This document shows positions 34,727-46,700 of a stretch of DNA of 64,000 nt, piece after piece. A program made the translations under genes and the position numbers. Position 1 is the first letter of the stretch. Each line of letters begins with the position of its first letter. Source of the DNA: Ridgeia piscesae (lineage: Eukaryota > Annelida > Polychaeta > Sabellida > Siboglinidae); the NCBI GenBank assembly GCA_025642075.2, contig JAODUO010001048.1, positions 38,501 to 102,500 on the forward strand, given 5' to 3'. The notes beneath the pieces are model-generated. The model had not been told where the DNA came from and searched no databases. It was given only the letters and a program-made list of their open reading frames with translations.

Positions 34727-36425
34727 TCAACATCTTCACAGTATACATTGCACCTCAGCATGCTGAATGACTTTATATATTGCTGACTTTGCAGAATTAT
34801 ATGTTGAAAAGTGCACCGAGTGTTTAGACATAATTATCATGCATCAGTCACACGCTTACTGTCTCAAGTTTGCTTTCAGTGAATACTTTAGGATGATCCT
34901 TTTCCCAGATCGCTTTAGTGCTAGTTTTGTACATTAGGAGAAGATCTCAAGGATGTAATTAATTATATAGTTTAATTGCTGGAATTTTACAAGGTGTGTT
35001 TGTGTGAATTAGCTGATCTGTTGTGTGAATTAGTTGAGGTCTGGTGTGCTAGGTTGATTTTATATCCAGGGAAATATTTTAAATCTTACTATGGTACATC
35101 TTGTTAAAAAAATTATTTAAAAAATGTGCATTGTAATGCTGAGCATTTAAATGCGCATTTAAATACAGCTGTGAAATTTCCAGTGCGTTTGGATATGTAT
35201 TTTTAAACAGTTGTGTTTGTTGCCCCGTTTACACAGTTTTACACAACATATTTTAGGTATATATAACTTTGCTGTTATGATTCTGTGTATGTGTTGTGTT
35301 GTGTGTAGTGTTCAACTCTTTCTGTTCAAATAGTAAACTAATAAAGTCAATTTAATATAAAAGCAAAACACTTACAGCTAATTCAGATGCATATTGAAAT
35401 GCAAAATAAAACATTTGTATGCGATCTTGGACATATGCAATTAATGATATCAACAGTTGCATGATATAAATGCATTTGTTGACCAGCATATACTTGTTTA
35501 TTTCTAATTTCAGATTCCAGTAGAATATCGGAGATGATATTTTATTATTATGCACCATGGATCTGATATTTGTTGTATTATGATGAGTTTTGCAAGTGGA
35601 TTTATTTGTGTGTGGAATAAACTATGTTTTGTTGATATATGAGTTGCAGTCTGTATTGTGTGTGTATATTTTAAAAACAATAGGGGTATAAAAGGTTACA
35701 TGAATGAAGGACGGACGTGCTATGCATTTTCAATTTGCAACTTCAAAGTGACATACAGTTATGTTGTAAGAAACTAACTTAAAACTGTGGAGCAAAATGT
35801 TTTAGAAACGCACAATGTTTCGACCTGTCACCTACAGGTCTTGGTCAGTACTGGTGTCGCGTGTGTTGGCTCAGGTTTCGGCGGGATAATTTGACTGTAG
35901 GTGGCAGGCAGGTGGCATCCCTGGTTCTGTTCGTGGTAGGGGCTCTCTGTTTGATATACTTAGCCTCCTTCACTTTTCTCTTGTGCCATGCAGTTGGATT
36001 CACTGGTTTCTCCATGGACACTGAGTGTCCTGTGGCCCGACAGTGGTCTCCTACTCCTGTTGGTTTGTCCAGGTTTGTATGTTCTTTGAACCTCTGGTTG
36101 AGTGGTCTCTTAGTTTCACCAGTGTATGTGGCTGTTGTCGTTGGACAACCAACAGAGTTTTAAGTGCTACAATGCTTAGAACTCTAGTGCCACATTGCTG
36201 GAGCAATTCAGAGTCAGTGATGTGGAACCACAGACAATACTTTGAATACAATGCAGTGGAACAGCAATCTGAAAGTGACAGTATCTGGGGTAATTTACAA
36301 ACTATTACCATCACTAAAGATGTTTTCTGCATGCATAGATGCCACGTCTGTCCTGCAGTTGGTTCTTCAGGTGAATAGTGGACGTTGCTTGAGAGTGGAG
36401 CTTGACAGAACACTGCTTGTTTCAG
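34727..36425 (+). other. T12 3' UTR and spacer
   Basis: AATAAA at 35616-35621, then a GIY-YIG retroelement fragment at 35845-36160. A block at about 36168-36300 recurs at about 37166-37290, downstream of T13. Confidence 0.6.
35845..36160 (-). mobile_element. GIY-YIG endonuclease fragment of a Penelope-like retroelement
   Basis: The minus strand reads open for about 100 codons, to a stop at 35847-35845. It contains TATYTGETKRPLNQRFKEH, DHCRATGH, KRKVKEAKYIKQRAP and NRTRD. This is the pattern of the GIY-YIG endonuclease end of Penelope-like reverse transcriptases. The following text includes gacctgtaggtgacaggtcg, common at the ends of such elements. No start codon or reverse transcriptase part remains, so this is a 5'-truncated 3' end. 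Confidence 0.72.
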
Positions 36426-37052
36426 AGGATGGACATCCACACCAGCTGGTCAAGCAGTGTCGTCCACACTGCTGGTGCTTCAGCCCTCGCAAGTGTCACC
36501 GAACAGGACACAGCCGATTACCCGCGCGTCAAATGCCCGTTCTGTGTCACGTGGTTTTTCGGCGACGTCGACTTGAATGCACACCTGAGTGACACGCATG
36601 GCCTCGCCGACAACCGCTGTTACCTGTGTAAATGTCAGTTCGCCACTGTCCAGGACCTAGCTGACCACCTGTCGGACGAACACAGCGTCAGTAAGAACCT
36701 CACCTGTCAACTGTGTGGCATCACGTTGAAGACAAAGTCACAGTTTGTGACACACCTGAGTAAGCACGCCCAGGTGAAAGGTTTCAAGTGTTCGTACTGT
36801 GGGAAGGCCTACTACAGTCTACAGCATCTAGTGCGACACAAGCAGTCGTGTTTCGGAATAGAGAGTCCCTTCCCATGTATGCACTGCGACAAGTGCTACA
36901 GGTCACAGCAGCGACTAAAGGAACACATCGATGCAGTGCATTGTGGGAAGAAGTTTGTGTGTGTTGCCTGTGGCAGGTCTTTCAATTGGCGAAACAACTA
37001 CAGGAACCATCAGAAGCTGTGTCCATTCCTGGCTCACAACCAAAGTACTTAA
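36426..37052 (+). CDS. Terminal exon T13: six zinc fingers, two of C2HC type
   Basis: Acceptor CTGCTTGTTTCAG ends at 36425, phase 0, 208 residues. Zinc fingers are at 37-58, 65-86, 94-114, 122-142, 151-172 and 179-199, all C-x2-C. The fourth (CSYCGKAYYSLQHLVRHKQS, then C) and the sixth (CVACGRSFNWRNNYRNHQKL, then C) end in Cys instead of His. This is the richest finger array in the locus and, unlike T1-T4, it lacks the shared leader. An earlier AG at 36370 is out of phase. AATAAA at 37727-37732 is its poly(A) signal. Confidence 0.87.
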   Translation, partial: RMDIHTSWSSSVVHTAGASALASVTEQDTADYPRVKCPFCVTWFFGDVDLNAHLSDTHGLADNRCYLCKCQFATVQDLADHLSDEHSVSKNLTCQLCGITLKTKSQFVTHLSKHAQVKGFKCSYCGKAYYSLQHLVRHKQSCFGIESPFPCMHCDKCYRSQQRLKEHIDAVHCGKKFVCVACGRSFNWRNNYRNHQKLCPFLAHNQST

Positions 37053-38933
37053 TCATGCAGTGAATCATTGTTGTTTCCAGAGCAGTTTTGTAGCAGTTTT
37101 ACACTAATAGTGCTTGGCAACTTTGAACAGTTCTGTTGCAGTCTGGTAGAGTAAAGACATTAGTGCTGCAGTGCTTAGAACTCTAGTCACATTGCTGGAC
37201 CAGTTCTGAGTCGGCCATGTGGAACCACGCACATTCTCCAATACAATGCAGTGGAATAACAGTTGGATAGTACCTGGGTAGCTTACATTACAAGATTCCT
37301 GGTGACCACGACTGGCTTGTCTTGTGTCATGTGGTGTCCTGGGATTGTTGTCACCGGTGGAGATGGGAGGACTGCCCTCACTCAACCTACAACATTCGTT
37401 CCCTTCTTGTACAATACATGATGCACATAGTGTACAACTTTATCCATCTGTGACTGATTTCAGACTTCAGTGTCATACTGTTGGAATAGATAGGTTTGTG
37501 CAATTTGTTTTGTTGTACAATAATTGTCATCAATCTCAATATTAAGATAGTGTTATTCTTGAACTATCTTGACCAGTTGGATATGTATAGATGTATAGGT
37601 TTTATCGATTTTATGTGCCATCTTAACATGTTTAGATAGATTACAAACCAACAGCTACCGGTAGTTATTACTAACAATTAACTTGTGATGAAACTTCAAC
37701 TTATTGTTCATATATTGTTGTTTTGTAATAAACTATTTTATTGATAAATGAATTGCAGCATGTGAAAGTAACAAAGGTATAACATATTGGATTAATTAAG
37801 GATAGTGGCTGTACATATTTAATTTGTAACTTCAAAGTGACCTACAGTTGTCAAACATGAACATCAAGAAATAGTCATATGGACTCATGGTGGTGTGCAA
37901 TATAAAAGTCATTGATCTTTTTACAACACTTGCTCACTACAGAATGTGCCACAAGTCGCTATTGCTGAACATATTTCAGGCATTGTATTATTGTATGAAA
38001 TTGAGCAGTTCATTGTGAACCACAAGCCGTCTTCAGCACTAAAGATCGGAATACCGTTAAAATCGACTGGTGGTTAAATACTGCCATTGCATGGGTTGCT
38101 CTTTGCAGTAAACAAATTGAAGTCTCGTGGGTTAAATGTTGGGAACTAATTAGGTGTAAATGTACTGGTCATTGAAATAGATATTATAATATAAAATGCA
38201 GCATTGCACAAATGCATGTTCCTGTTATCCACAGTGCTGTAGTTAGGAAGAAAATCTGGGTGTCAGTGTCAGTTAGTGATTTCTTTATACAAGTGTAACT
38301 GCAGCGCAGAACTTTGTGTTTCAGTGCAGACACTCTTTATTGCAGTGCAGTGCAGTGCAGTGCAGTGCAGTGCAGTGCAGTGCAGTGCAGTGCAGTGCAG
38401 TGCAGTGAGTACAAATACAATACAATAACCTTTAATAGTCCCAAATAGGAAATTCTCGTGATAGGCATTCACATAACACAACGGTATTAGTATTGTTAGT
38501 AATAGTAGTAATGCTCCTCATTGTGTTCCCGCATCCTCCCCCCGATCACTTCCCCTCCCAGATTTTGCGTTTAGCAGCCTAACAGAAGTTGGAAGAAATG
38601 TGTTACAATAACAGTTTGTGCGTGATCTTTCGGATATATATCTACAACCAGATTGTGCAATATAGTAAAATTCGTGCAGTGGGTGAGAGGTGTCCTTTAT
38701 AATGTCCATTATCTTCTTCATCACACATGCTATCACCCATGTCGGTGTTCCCTAATTCCTGAAGGGATTATTGCGTTACGGTGTCATCCTCCTTTGCCGT
38801 TTCTTTAAAAACATATTACAGCCTCAGCTCATGCAGGTATCTTGGCATGTGAAGATAATATTCTGTACCTTGGCTTTGCTAGACGCTCAGAAGAAGATGG
38901 CACCGAGCTGACGAATGTGTTTGTTTTTAACAG
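37053..38933 (+). other. T13 3' UTR and spacer
   Basis: AATAAA at 37727-37732. The sequence after it (ataaactattttattgata, later aacttcaaagtgac) resembles that after the T12 signal at 35616. It also contains the pentamer array at 38341. Confidence 0.6.
38341..38407 (+). repeat. (TGCAG)n pentamer array
   Basis: About 13 copies. It is the reverse complement of the array at 29485-29552, 8.8 kb upstream. Confidence 0.97.
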
Positions 38934-39221
38934 TTTACAATCATCCCGATGCCATTCTCTCCAAAATGCTATCGACCGCGTGTGTCGTCTGAGAAGACAT
39001 TCGTGTGTCACTTTCCCGGATGTGGCAAAGCTTTCTATGAGCGAGGCACTCTCGTGAGGCACCAACGACTGAAACAGCACTGTGAGGCTCAGCCATGGGT
39101 AGCAAGTTTGTCACTAAAGTCACTGCCTCAGACACAGCCACAGCTACAGATAGCAAGTTTGTCACTACCTGTGTCACTTCCTGAGTCACTACCTGTGTTT
39201 CTTCCTGACAAGCAGCAGTAG
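38934..39221 (+). CDS. Terminal exon T14: one C2H2 finger and Leu/Ser/Pro tail
   Basis: Acceptor GTTTGTTTTTAACAG ends at 38933, phase 0, 95 residues. The linker CYRPRVSSEKTFVC leads to the finger at 25-49 (CHFPGCGKAFYERGTLVRHQ..QH), with C-x4-C-x12-H-x5-H spacing. The tail is a degenerate series of S-L-x-x-S-L-P units. The finger core resembles that of T12. AATAAA occurs at 40655-40660, and another at 41229-41234. Confidence 0.87.
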   Translation, partial: FTIIPMPFSPKCYRPRVSSEKTFVCHFPGCGKAFYERGTLVRHQRLKQHCEAQPWVASLSLKSLPQTQPQLQIASLSLPVSLPESLPVFLPDKQQ

Positions 39222-41917
39222 ATGGTCCACTGAGGCTATGCTGTCTACACACATCAGGAGGGTCTGATATGTTCACATATCCTAATCAGACATGTGTTTT
39301 GATTTAATCCCCCATCTTTACATCGTGTTGAAGTTGAAGTGTTTACGACAAAAACACTGTAATAATGTTTTTGTTGTAAATAGTGTTAATTTGTTAGCAT
39401 TAATTTGCATTAACACATTTTTCAGTCACTAAGTGGCGACATTGTAACAATCTATTTCCGTGACACATGATGACAGCAGCCACAGATGTAGAGCTTCACA
39501 TTGTGCAGACTTGTTTATGATCACCCTCAAAGTTACACGTGTTTAACACATCTGGGTAAGAACAGAGATGTTAATGAATAGGACACACGTTTCTTGGGTT
39601 AGTTAATAACTAGGTATAGAAATAGGTAGTATCTATAGAAATAGTTACTATACGCAGATTTACCATCACGTTGAGCTATTTACATGTATGTAGTGTAGTA
39701 TGTACACACTCGTGAACAGGTCAGCTATCCCGAATTTGATGGTGTTAAAATGTAGTTTTATTATTATATTATTATTTATTATCAATGATATTAATACACT
39801 ACAACTACAAGTTATCTTTGCTTATAGCAAACTGATAGTGCCACCTCCCGGGTGATGACAATTGTTCACGTCTTTGTATTGCTATTTGCTTAAGTATGTC
39901 ATTGGAATCTAGTCAACCAATTGATCATGTTTTTAGAAAACAAGCCTAGTTTGAGTTATTTAGATGTACCTCCCGGTATATATAGTATGTGATATGCCCT
40001 TCTATCTGACAGAAACGTAGAAATATTTGATGAATGGAGTTGTGACGCACACTTTAGGTGGCGCCACAGAGTCTTTGTATTTGCATTCTACAGCAGAAAT
40101 TAAATGTTCCATACGATTGAGTTGATGACAATTGCTCATTGGTTTTGTGTAGCCGCCTCGCCTGGTTTTGCTCATGACAAATTTGGTTATTTGATATGTT
40201 CAGATATCACGACTAAATAACTTCTGTAGTTGTTTAGTAAAACACTTATTTTTTATTGGTTAAAACAATTAGGTTTTGTCATTATGTTTCATAACTTGCA
40301 ACAACCAGTTATTGGGCCAACATTTAGACACCAACTTACTAAATCTGTTGCCAACATGATTGAGAGAGGGAGAGAGGGAGAGAGAGAGAGAGGGAGAGAG
40401 GGAGAGAGGGAGAGAGGGGGAGAGGGAGAGAGGGAGAGGGAGAGGAGAGAGAGAGAACATACAAAAATAGTACAAGCATGAGCTAGTGCCACATGGGTTT
40501 AAACAAATTAGATTCACTTTTTGTAAAAAATATGTTTGAAATGAGATGAGCAGACAGAACTAAGTGAGTCACACTTACACAGCACTGGCACAAGTGAATG
40601 AAATAATGTTATTTCAGTATAGTTTCAATGACTCATGATTGTTGCATGTTTGTAAATAAATGAAACTGCTTGCCAGGAATCTCTGGAGTACTGAGACGTT
40701 CACATTAATGACTTGTCAATTTGCTGTTAGTAGTCTTTTTTTTATAAGGTTTTACTGGTGTCATTCAAATAAAATGTTGCATTTGTTTATGTGATGACTT
40801 TTGATTATCTTTTGTTCATTCTGAATAACGCAGATAATATGAGGAAATAACAGGACTGGAGTGACGGTTTAATGAACTGTTCATGCCATGTTTGCCTTCA
40901 TACAACAGTTAGAAGTTCACATAAGTTTTGTAGTTAATATAACTTTATTGGTGATACCTGATGTATTTTCTATGACTGTTTCAACTGATGTATCCTGTAT
41001 CACATACCTACACCACTACCTTCTTATAGTGGGAATTCTTTGCAATATGTAAGCCACTTACTTTAGAACAGTACTGTTGCAATCTTCATTTGGCTAACCA
41101 GTTTGTCATTGATCCTGTTAATGATTCTACACACACAATGCCAGTGTTTTCTGTTGATTTTCATGTGTATTCCTATATGCTTTTCACTTGTAGTTTTACT
41201 TTATTTCAAAAATTTAACGTAGTGTGTAAATAAACTTGACTTGATTGAAATCTCTCCATAAATGCCTTCAAGATACCAGTATTACTGTAGGACTACCTCC
41301 AGTTTTGTAGTAGCACAATATATAAAATTATGTCCAAACGAGGACTTTATTTATGAACAAATCCATCAGTAAGAATGGTGCTGTTGAAGAGTGGTGCTAC
41401 TGGTAGATTTGTTTACAAAAACTATGTCCTTAGAGTAGTGTCGAGCGTGCAACACATTTATAGAAGAATTAGGTGTTATTTGAACATTGGGTAAGAAGTG
41501 ATTTTTGTCTTCAAAGTTCAATAGTTTGAGTGTTTTTGACTGAATATCAGGAACCAATGTTTGAATGATAGCGAGAGTAAATAGTTCAGGACTGTATTAT
41601 TGATTACTGTAGAAGTGTGTTAAGTAGTTAAATGCTATCCTGCCCACAAGATTGCAATATACCTTTGGTCATATCGTAAAGGGTTAATTGGCTTTATTTT
41701 GTTCTCCTAATATTTCACCAGATACAGACACATTTTCTGTGTAGGTGGGAACCTAAAACATTACAAGTATAATTGTTCATCCTATGGCTTAGAGAAACTG
41801 ACATCAGTTTTAAAATTGTGACGTTAGCAAGACAAAGCTTGTCTGTACAGAAACAGCCATATTGCGTATACATCTCAACCAAGCTCTCTTCTGAATCTTG
41901 CCTTTTGTTCATTTTAG
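39222..41917 (+). other. T14 3' UTR and spacer
   Basis: Poly(A) signals at 40655 and 41229. A (GAGAGAGG)-type purine tract lies at 40361-40456. No other exon is seen. Confidence 0.6.
40361..40456 (+). repeat. GA-rich purine tract
   Basis: Imperfect repeats of gagagagg over about 95 bp. The Ser/Leu and Arg/Glu ORFs on the two strands are artefacts of this tract. Confidence 0.95.
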
Positions 41918-42415
41918 TGGCTACTCGGTGTGGGTGATCGCATGCCTGGTTTCATCGACAACGCCAGGTCCTTTCCTCCGGGACTCGCACTGGATGCAGG
42001 GGAGAGGTATCCGTGCAAGTTTCCCGGCTGCGACAAAACGTTTGCTCAGGTCTGCAGTGCTATGCGCCATGAGCGTCGATGTCACCAGTTCTGGCGTTCG
42101 AAGCTGAGGACGTCCTCACAGTCTGATGACTTTGCATGTGCAATGGACATTAGCAATATGGCGGAGTGTTATGACGTTGGAGGAGTTGGCATTACTGCCA
42201 CAGCAGCCGCCTTGGGAGTAGAGGAGGATGGTCAGTCCCTGTGGTCCCGTGGGAAGACTGATGTTGTTGTTTCATCACGTGGAGATAACAGTTGTGGAAA
42301 TATTCACCGCCAAGATGGAATAGAGAAGGTTTCTGAGTTAGGCGTCACTGGGATTAGTGGTAATGTTGTTGTTTCCAGCGGTATACAACGCCAGCGTAGT
42401 GTGGATCGGCTGTAA
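41918..42415 (+). CDS. Terminal exon T15: one C2H2 finger with long variable tail
   Basis: Acceptor CTTTTGTTCATTTTAG ends at 41917, phase 0, 165 residues. The leader WLLGVGDRMPGFIDNARSFP is followed directly by GERYPC and the finger at 33-56 (CKFPGCDKTFAQVCSAMRHE..CH, C-x4-C-x12-H-x4-H). The helix has an extra Cys. The 110-residue tail is Gly/Val/Ser-rich without recognisable structure. AATAAA at 42662-42667 follows. Confidence 0.84.
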   Translation, partial: WLLGVGDRMPGFIDNARSFPPGLALDAGERYPCKFPGCDKTFAQVCSAMRHERRCHQFWRSKLRTSSQSDDFACAMDISNMAECYDVGGVGITATAAALGVEEDGQSLWSRGKTDVVVSSRGDNSCGNIHRQDGIEKVSELGVTGISGNVVVSSGIQRQRSVDRL

Positions 42416-43374
42416 GCTTACGGGCGCTGAGAAACTGAAGAAGGGTGTAATGATCACGTACGGGACAAATCAGGCCACCAAAAACGTTTGATGTGGTGTG
42501 TGACTGGATTGTAGCAAATGTTTATGTTGACTCGTTTTGTTGCTAGTTCAGTGTCGTTGTGTTCAGCAGAGGTTTGGTTGGTTCCTGTTTCGTTTCACTT
42601 TCACACAGCAAACATGTTCTTGTTTCTTTGACAACAAACATGTTTGTCATTTCGCGTTGTGAATAAAAATGTTCTCCCATTGGTCGCAATGTGTCAGTGA
42701 GTTCACCTAAGACATGTCCTGTAACCAGGTCACACTTAATGCTCACCCACTCGCCTGACGCAAGTAACAATTCCTGGGATGAGTACCTTTTGGCCTGCAC
42801 TAGTCCATCAGGCGAGTAACTATTTACCACTTGTTTTGTAACAATAGCAGGCACTTTGAGTTAGGCATACATTCATAATTTATTATATTTATTTGTTCAT
42901 TTTATGCTTAACTTTAAGAAACATTGCAAATCAAGATATAAATTTGCATAAAAAGGTCACATTTTGACAATGTCCACTAAAAATGGGGACATTTAGTAAC
43001 ATTTTAGGCTACTAGTCCACCGGGCGACTGGTTTAATATCTTAATTTTGACCCCTCCCAGAAATTTCTACAAATGTTTGCGGCCTCCCTACAAAATTAAA
43101 ACTAATTGTCTGGAGTTTCTAAATTAATTTAGTTGAAAAGTTGTAGGTAATTTTCAACCACATTCATGTACTGACATCTTACACATCGTGGACACATTAC
43201 CTATTTCATTGCAGATTTCTCTTGTTATTCATATCAGTAACCATTTATGGGTCAATTAAATGTGATGCTGATTCAGGCTGTGTCATGATGATGATCGTGA
43301 TAACATTTGATACAGTTGTGCTTGCGTTACTTTCACTTTCTGTTTGCTGATCATTCACATTCTGGGCTATCTAG
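42416..43374 (+). other. T15 3' UTR and spacer
   Basis: AATAAA at 42662-42667. Nothing else is recognised. Confidence 0.5.
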
Positions 43375-43707
43375 GTGAGGCTAAAGGTGTATCAGTTCAA
43401 AGTTCACGTGAAGGTCGTCCATGTATCATTACAGAGGCGGCTGATGACACAGGCTGAGCGGCAGAAAATGTATCGGGAGCGGAAGAAACGACAGCTGGGA
43501 GAAGTTTACCTGCAGCGTGAACGCGAACGCATGGCACGCAACCGCCGTCGGAAGAGGGAACACGAAAGGGAAAGGACTTGGAAGACCAACCCAGAATACT
43601 GCACAACCCAAGCTTTGGCAGCGGCATACGTGTCAACCCATGACGATAAAAAACCATTGGCGATATCAGCTAATGACTATTATGCCACAAAGGCCTGGTT
43701 GACATAA
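43375..43707 (+). CDS. Terminal exon T16: highly basic helical segment, no zinc finger
   Basis: Acceptor GGGCTATCTAG ends at 43374, phase 0, 110 residues. A second, better acceptor ATCATTACAG ends at 43434, also in phase 0, and would give 90 residues starting RRLMTQAERQ. Residues 21-68 are dominated by Arg, Lys and Glu (RQKMYRERKKRQ, RERERMARNRRRKREHERER) and predict a long charged helix, possibly DNA- or RNA-binding. Similar AERQ-x-YRxR repeats occur in some invertebrate proteins of unknown function. No leucine heptad follows, so it is not a standard bZIP. The tail is STHDDKKPLAISANDYYATK. AATAAA at 45139-45144. Confidence 0.7.
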   Translation: MRLKVYQFKVHVKVVHVSLQRRLMTQAERQKMYRERKKRQLGEVYLQRERERMARNRRRKREHERERTWKTNPEYCTTQALAAAYVSTHDDKKPLAISANDYYATKAWLT

Positions 43708-46700
43708 ACTGTCACACCTGTGCAACTTACACAAGTCATATATTGTGTACAGTCCACCAAAACACTTAAACAAACAAAAGTAATACATTTATAGAGAATA
43801 AGTCATATCTGAGCTAATTCAAATACCCCAAAAAATGAAACGACACCTATGATTTCTGACAATCTTACCTGGCTAGCCTTTTTCCCTATTCATGTGAACA
43901 AATTAACTGCACGTTGCTTGTAATGGTATGATCTCGCCATGGAATACTGTGAAATAATATACCAAAATATAGTTAAAACCTTTTTATTCGTTGACCATCT
44001 CATGGCAGAGGTAGTTCAGTCACAAGGACAAAGTTTCCTCAATTGTGGCACAATGACAGAGAGTAGACATGACTGTACACATTGGACTCAGTGTCTGAAG
44101 CAACATTTACAAGTTGGAAGAACAGCAACACTTGATATACTTGTACATAGGTGATTTACATGAGCAGGCTTGGCTTTGGTAGTAACTGAGTCTCTCGGTG
44201 GAAGAGATCATAGAGACAGGCACAAGGCAGTTAGAGTGACTGTTGATGTTGACAGTCTGTCACCATCCAAGACTGTCTGTGTCTGGCACTGGTGAAACCA
44301 GAACTGAGACAGATTTTACAAATTTACCATGATACACTGTATTAAGATGACCAATTCTAATGATAGCTGTGTTTCCTGTGTTATGGGAGGAAGGAAGGAG
44401 GGAAAGAGGAAGGGTGGATGGAGGGGAGGGTGACTAACGGTGCAACATGGATTTCAGAGTATCCTATTAGGCATATGTCTAGGGCTATAGGCTTAGCATC
44501 CAGGCCATATGTCTAGGATTATAGGCATAGCATCCAGGCCATATGTCTAGGACTGTAGGCTTAGCACCCAGGCCATATGTCTAGGACTATAGGCTTGGCA
44601 CCCAGGCCATATGTCTAGGACTATAGGCTTAGCACCCAGGCCACATGTCTATGGCTATAGGCTTAGCACCCAGACCATCCGTCTAGGACTATAGACTTAG
44701 CATCCGGCCCATATGTGTAGGACTATAGACATAGCATCCAGCCCATTTGTCTAGGGCTATAGACTTGGGACAATTTTCAATAATCCTTAAGAACACAACA
44801 AATCTGTGAAATTAGTGTGAAATAATATGTGAAATGTATATCAACAAAATCAAACTTGTGATGTACCATTTATATAAGCTGGTAGTGCCTTTAATTAAAA
44901 CAGTAAATGCCATACACGTTGTCAGAATGTATGTGGGAGGAGAATGAAGAATTCTATAATATCTTACAAGTCTTTACAATGTATATAATAATGACAGGCC
45001 TAAATGCTAACTTTTGAGTTACTATTATGCAAAGGCTGTTTGTTGTATGTATGCATATACTGTATTTGAGTTACACATTAGTAAGTATAGTAAGTGTAAG
45101 TAGTACTTAAGGAATTGTTTGAAATAGAATATAATTATAATAAACTGTCTTAACAGAAATAGTCATTGATACATCGTGACAGTACTTCTGAAAAAGGGTT
45201 TACTGTGATCCACACAAATATTGCCAGTCTCTGACAGCAGCTGCTGTGGACATCCGGTTGCCTAGCAACACACAGGCATATTGGGTTTGTTGAGACTCCA
45301 GTTGCACCTGAGCTGCTGGTGTGACTGACACTGACACTGACACTGACACTGAGTAGATCCATTGATTGTGACACACCACTGCAAAATGAGATGCGTTTTG
45401 ATGCCATTTATTCTGAGCTAAGAGACAACATTATTGTGCCAAATTAAAATGGTGTTTCCATCATGATGTGAATCATGCAACAATCTGGAATAAACTGTTA
45501 TTTTATGTGGTGATTGTGTAAACGATAATGTTACCAAAATGTGTGTGTGTGTTTCTTGTATCCTATACATTTTCCGATTAATGGGGAATCTACAGAACTG
45601 ATCATCCAGGTGGCGCTGTTATGCAAGTCTGTATATGTCCCGTTACCTGTTTATTCCACATTCATTCATTATATCCAGCATTTGTTAACACACGTTGTAG
45701 ATATGCCATATAGTTATAACAGTTGTAGTTTATAAGAACTCAAAGATGAACTGAAAAAAGAAATTAATAAGTGCATGTGTGCAAAGAATTCCGTCAACAG
45801 ACCCAGTTGTGTGTCAGCGCCCTCTAGTGATCCTGTACGTTCCCTATTGCTGGTGATGTTTTAAACTACATTTAATAGTACAAAAAAAACATAGCCAACA
45901 GTGAAATTCACAGCTAGCAGAATGCATAGAGTGAAAACCAAGCTCAACAAAGTAAAAACCACAACTGATAGAATGATTACTGCAGAAGAAATTATGAACT
46001 CGCTGCCTACTGAATGACAACTTCGATGGCATACTTGTTGCATTTTTGATGTTTGAAGTGCTGCATCACTGGAAATAAAACAAGTGTGAGTTAGACGTCT
46101 GGAAGTGTCATCTCCACCACTGAATATATGTGTTATTCGGATATGCAATAAAAAGCAGCATGCATGTTTTTAGAAGTGAAACAATCTGGCTTGATGGGTC
46201 ACTGTTGATTATTCAGTTGCATTGTGTCCTTAAAAATGCAGCCAATGTATTTCTTACTATGGTTATTCTCATAGCAGTATGCAAGAATTTACCCCTGGAA
46301 TACTATGCTGATGTAAGGATGACAATTAGTTATTTTTGGAGAAATAAAGTATTGACTGATTCTTGTGAGCTTTCTATCATTTATATTATTCATTCTCATG
46401 TTGCTGAATTATGTTACATGACACCCCGTAGTCACTGCAAACACCCATTCATTAACTGAAACTTTCTCATGATAGTTGTAAGTACAAGTAATAATGATTT
46501 GATAGCGATACTATTCGTATAAATATTATTCTGCCAATCACAGTCTATTACAGTGGTTTAGTAAAAGTACTGCTAAAAGGTTTTAGTTTCCGTATTAGAT
46601 TATAGTCAGACCAGCAGCAGTAAAACTGGGTTGTTAGTGGTGTCACCTAGTGAACACATGTGCAACTACTTTGGCCAATTATACAACTCCAACTGTGGTG

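Noticed and set aside
34344..34748. Minus-strand ORFs made of repeated Met-Cys-Arg-Ser or Asn-Val-Ser-Phe units
   Set aside because: They are antisense readings of the 24-bp T12 coding repeat.
35861..36163. Plus-strand hydrophobic ORF resembling a membrane protein
   Set aside because: It is the complement of the GIY-YIG fragment. The minus-strand reading has family motifs, this one has none.
36371..36425. Alternative T13 acceptor at 36370 (TTCTTCAG)
   Set aside because: The pyrimidine tract is good but the frame is wrong for the fingers. 36425 is in phase 0.
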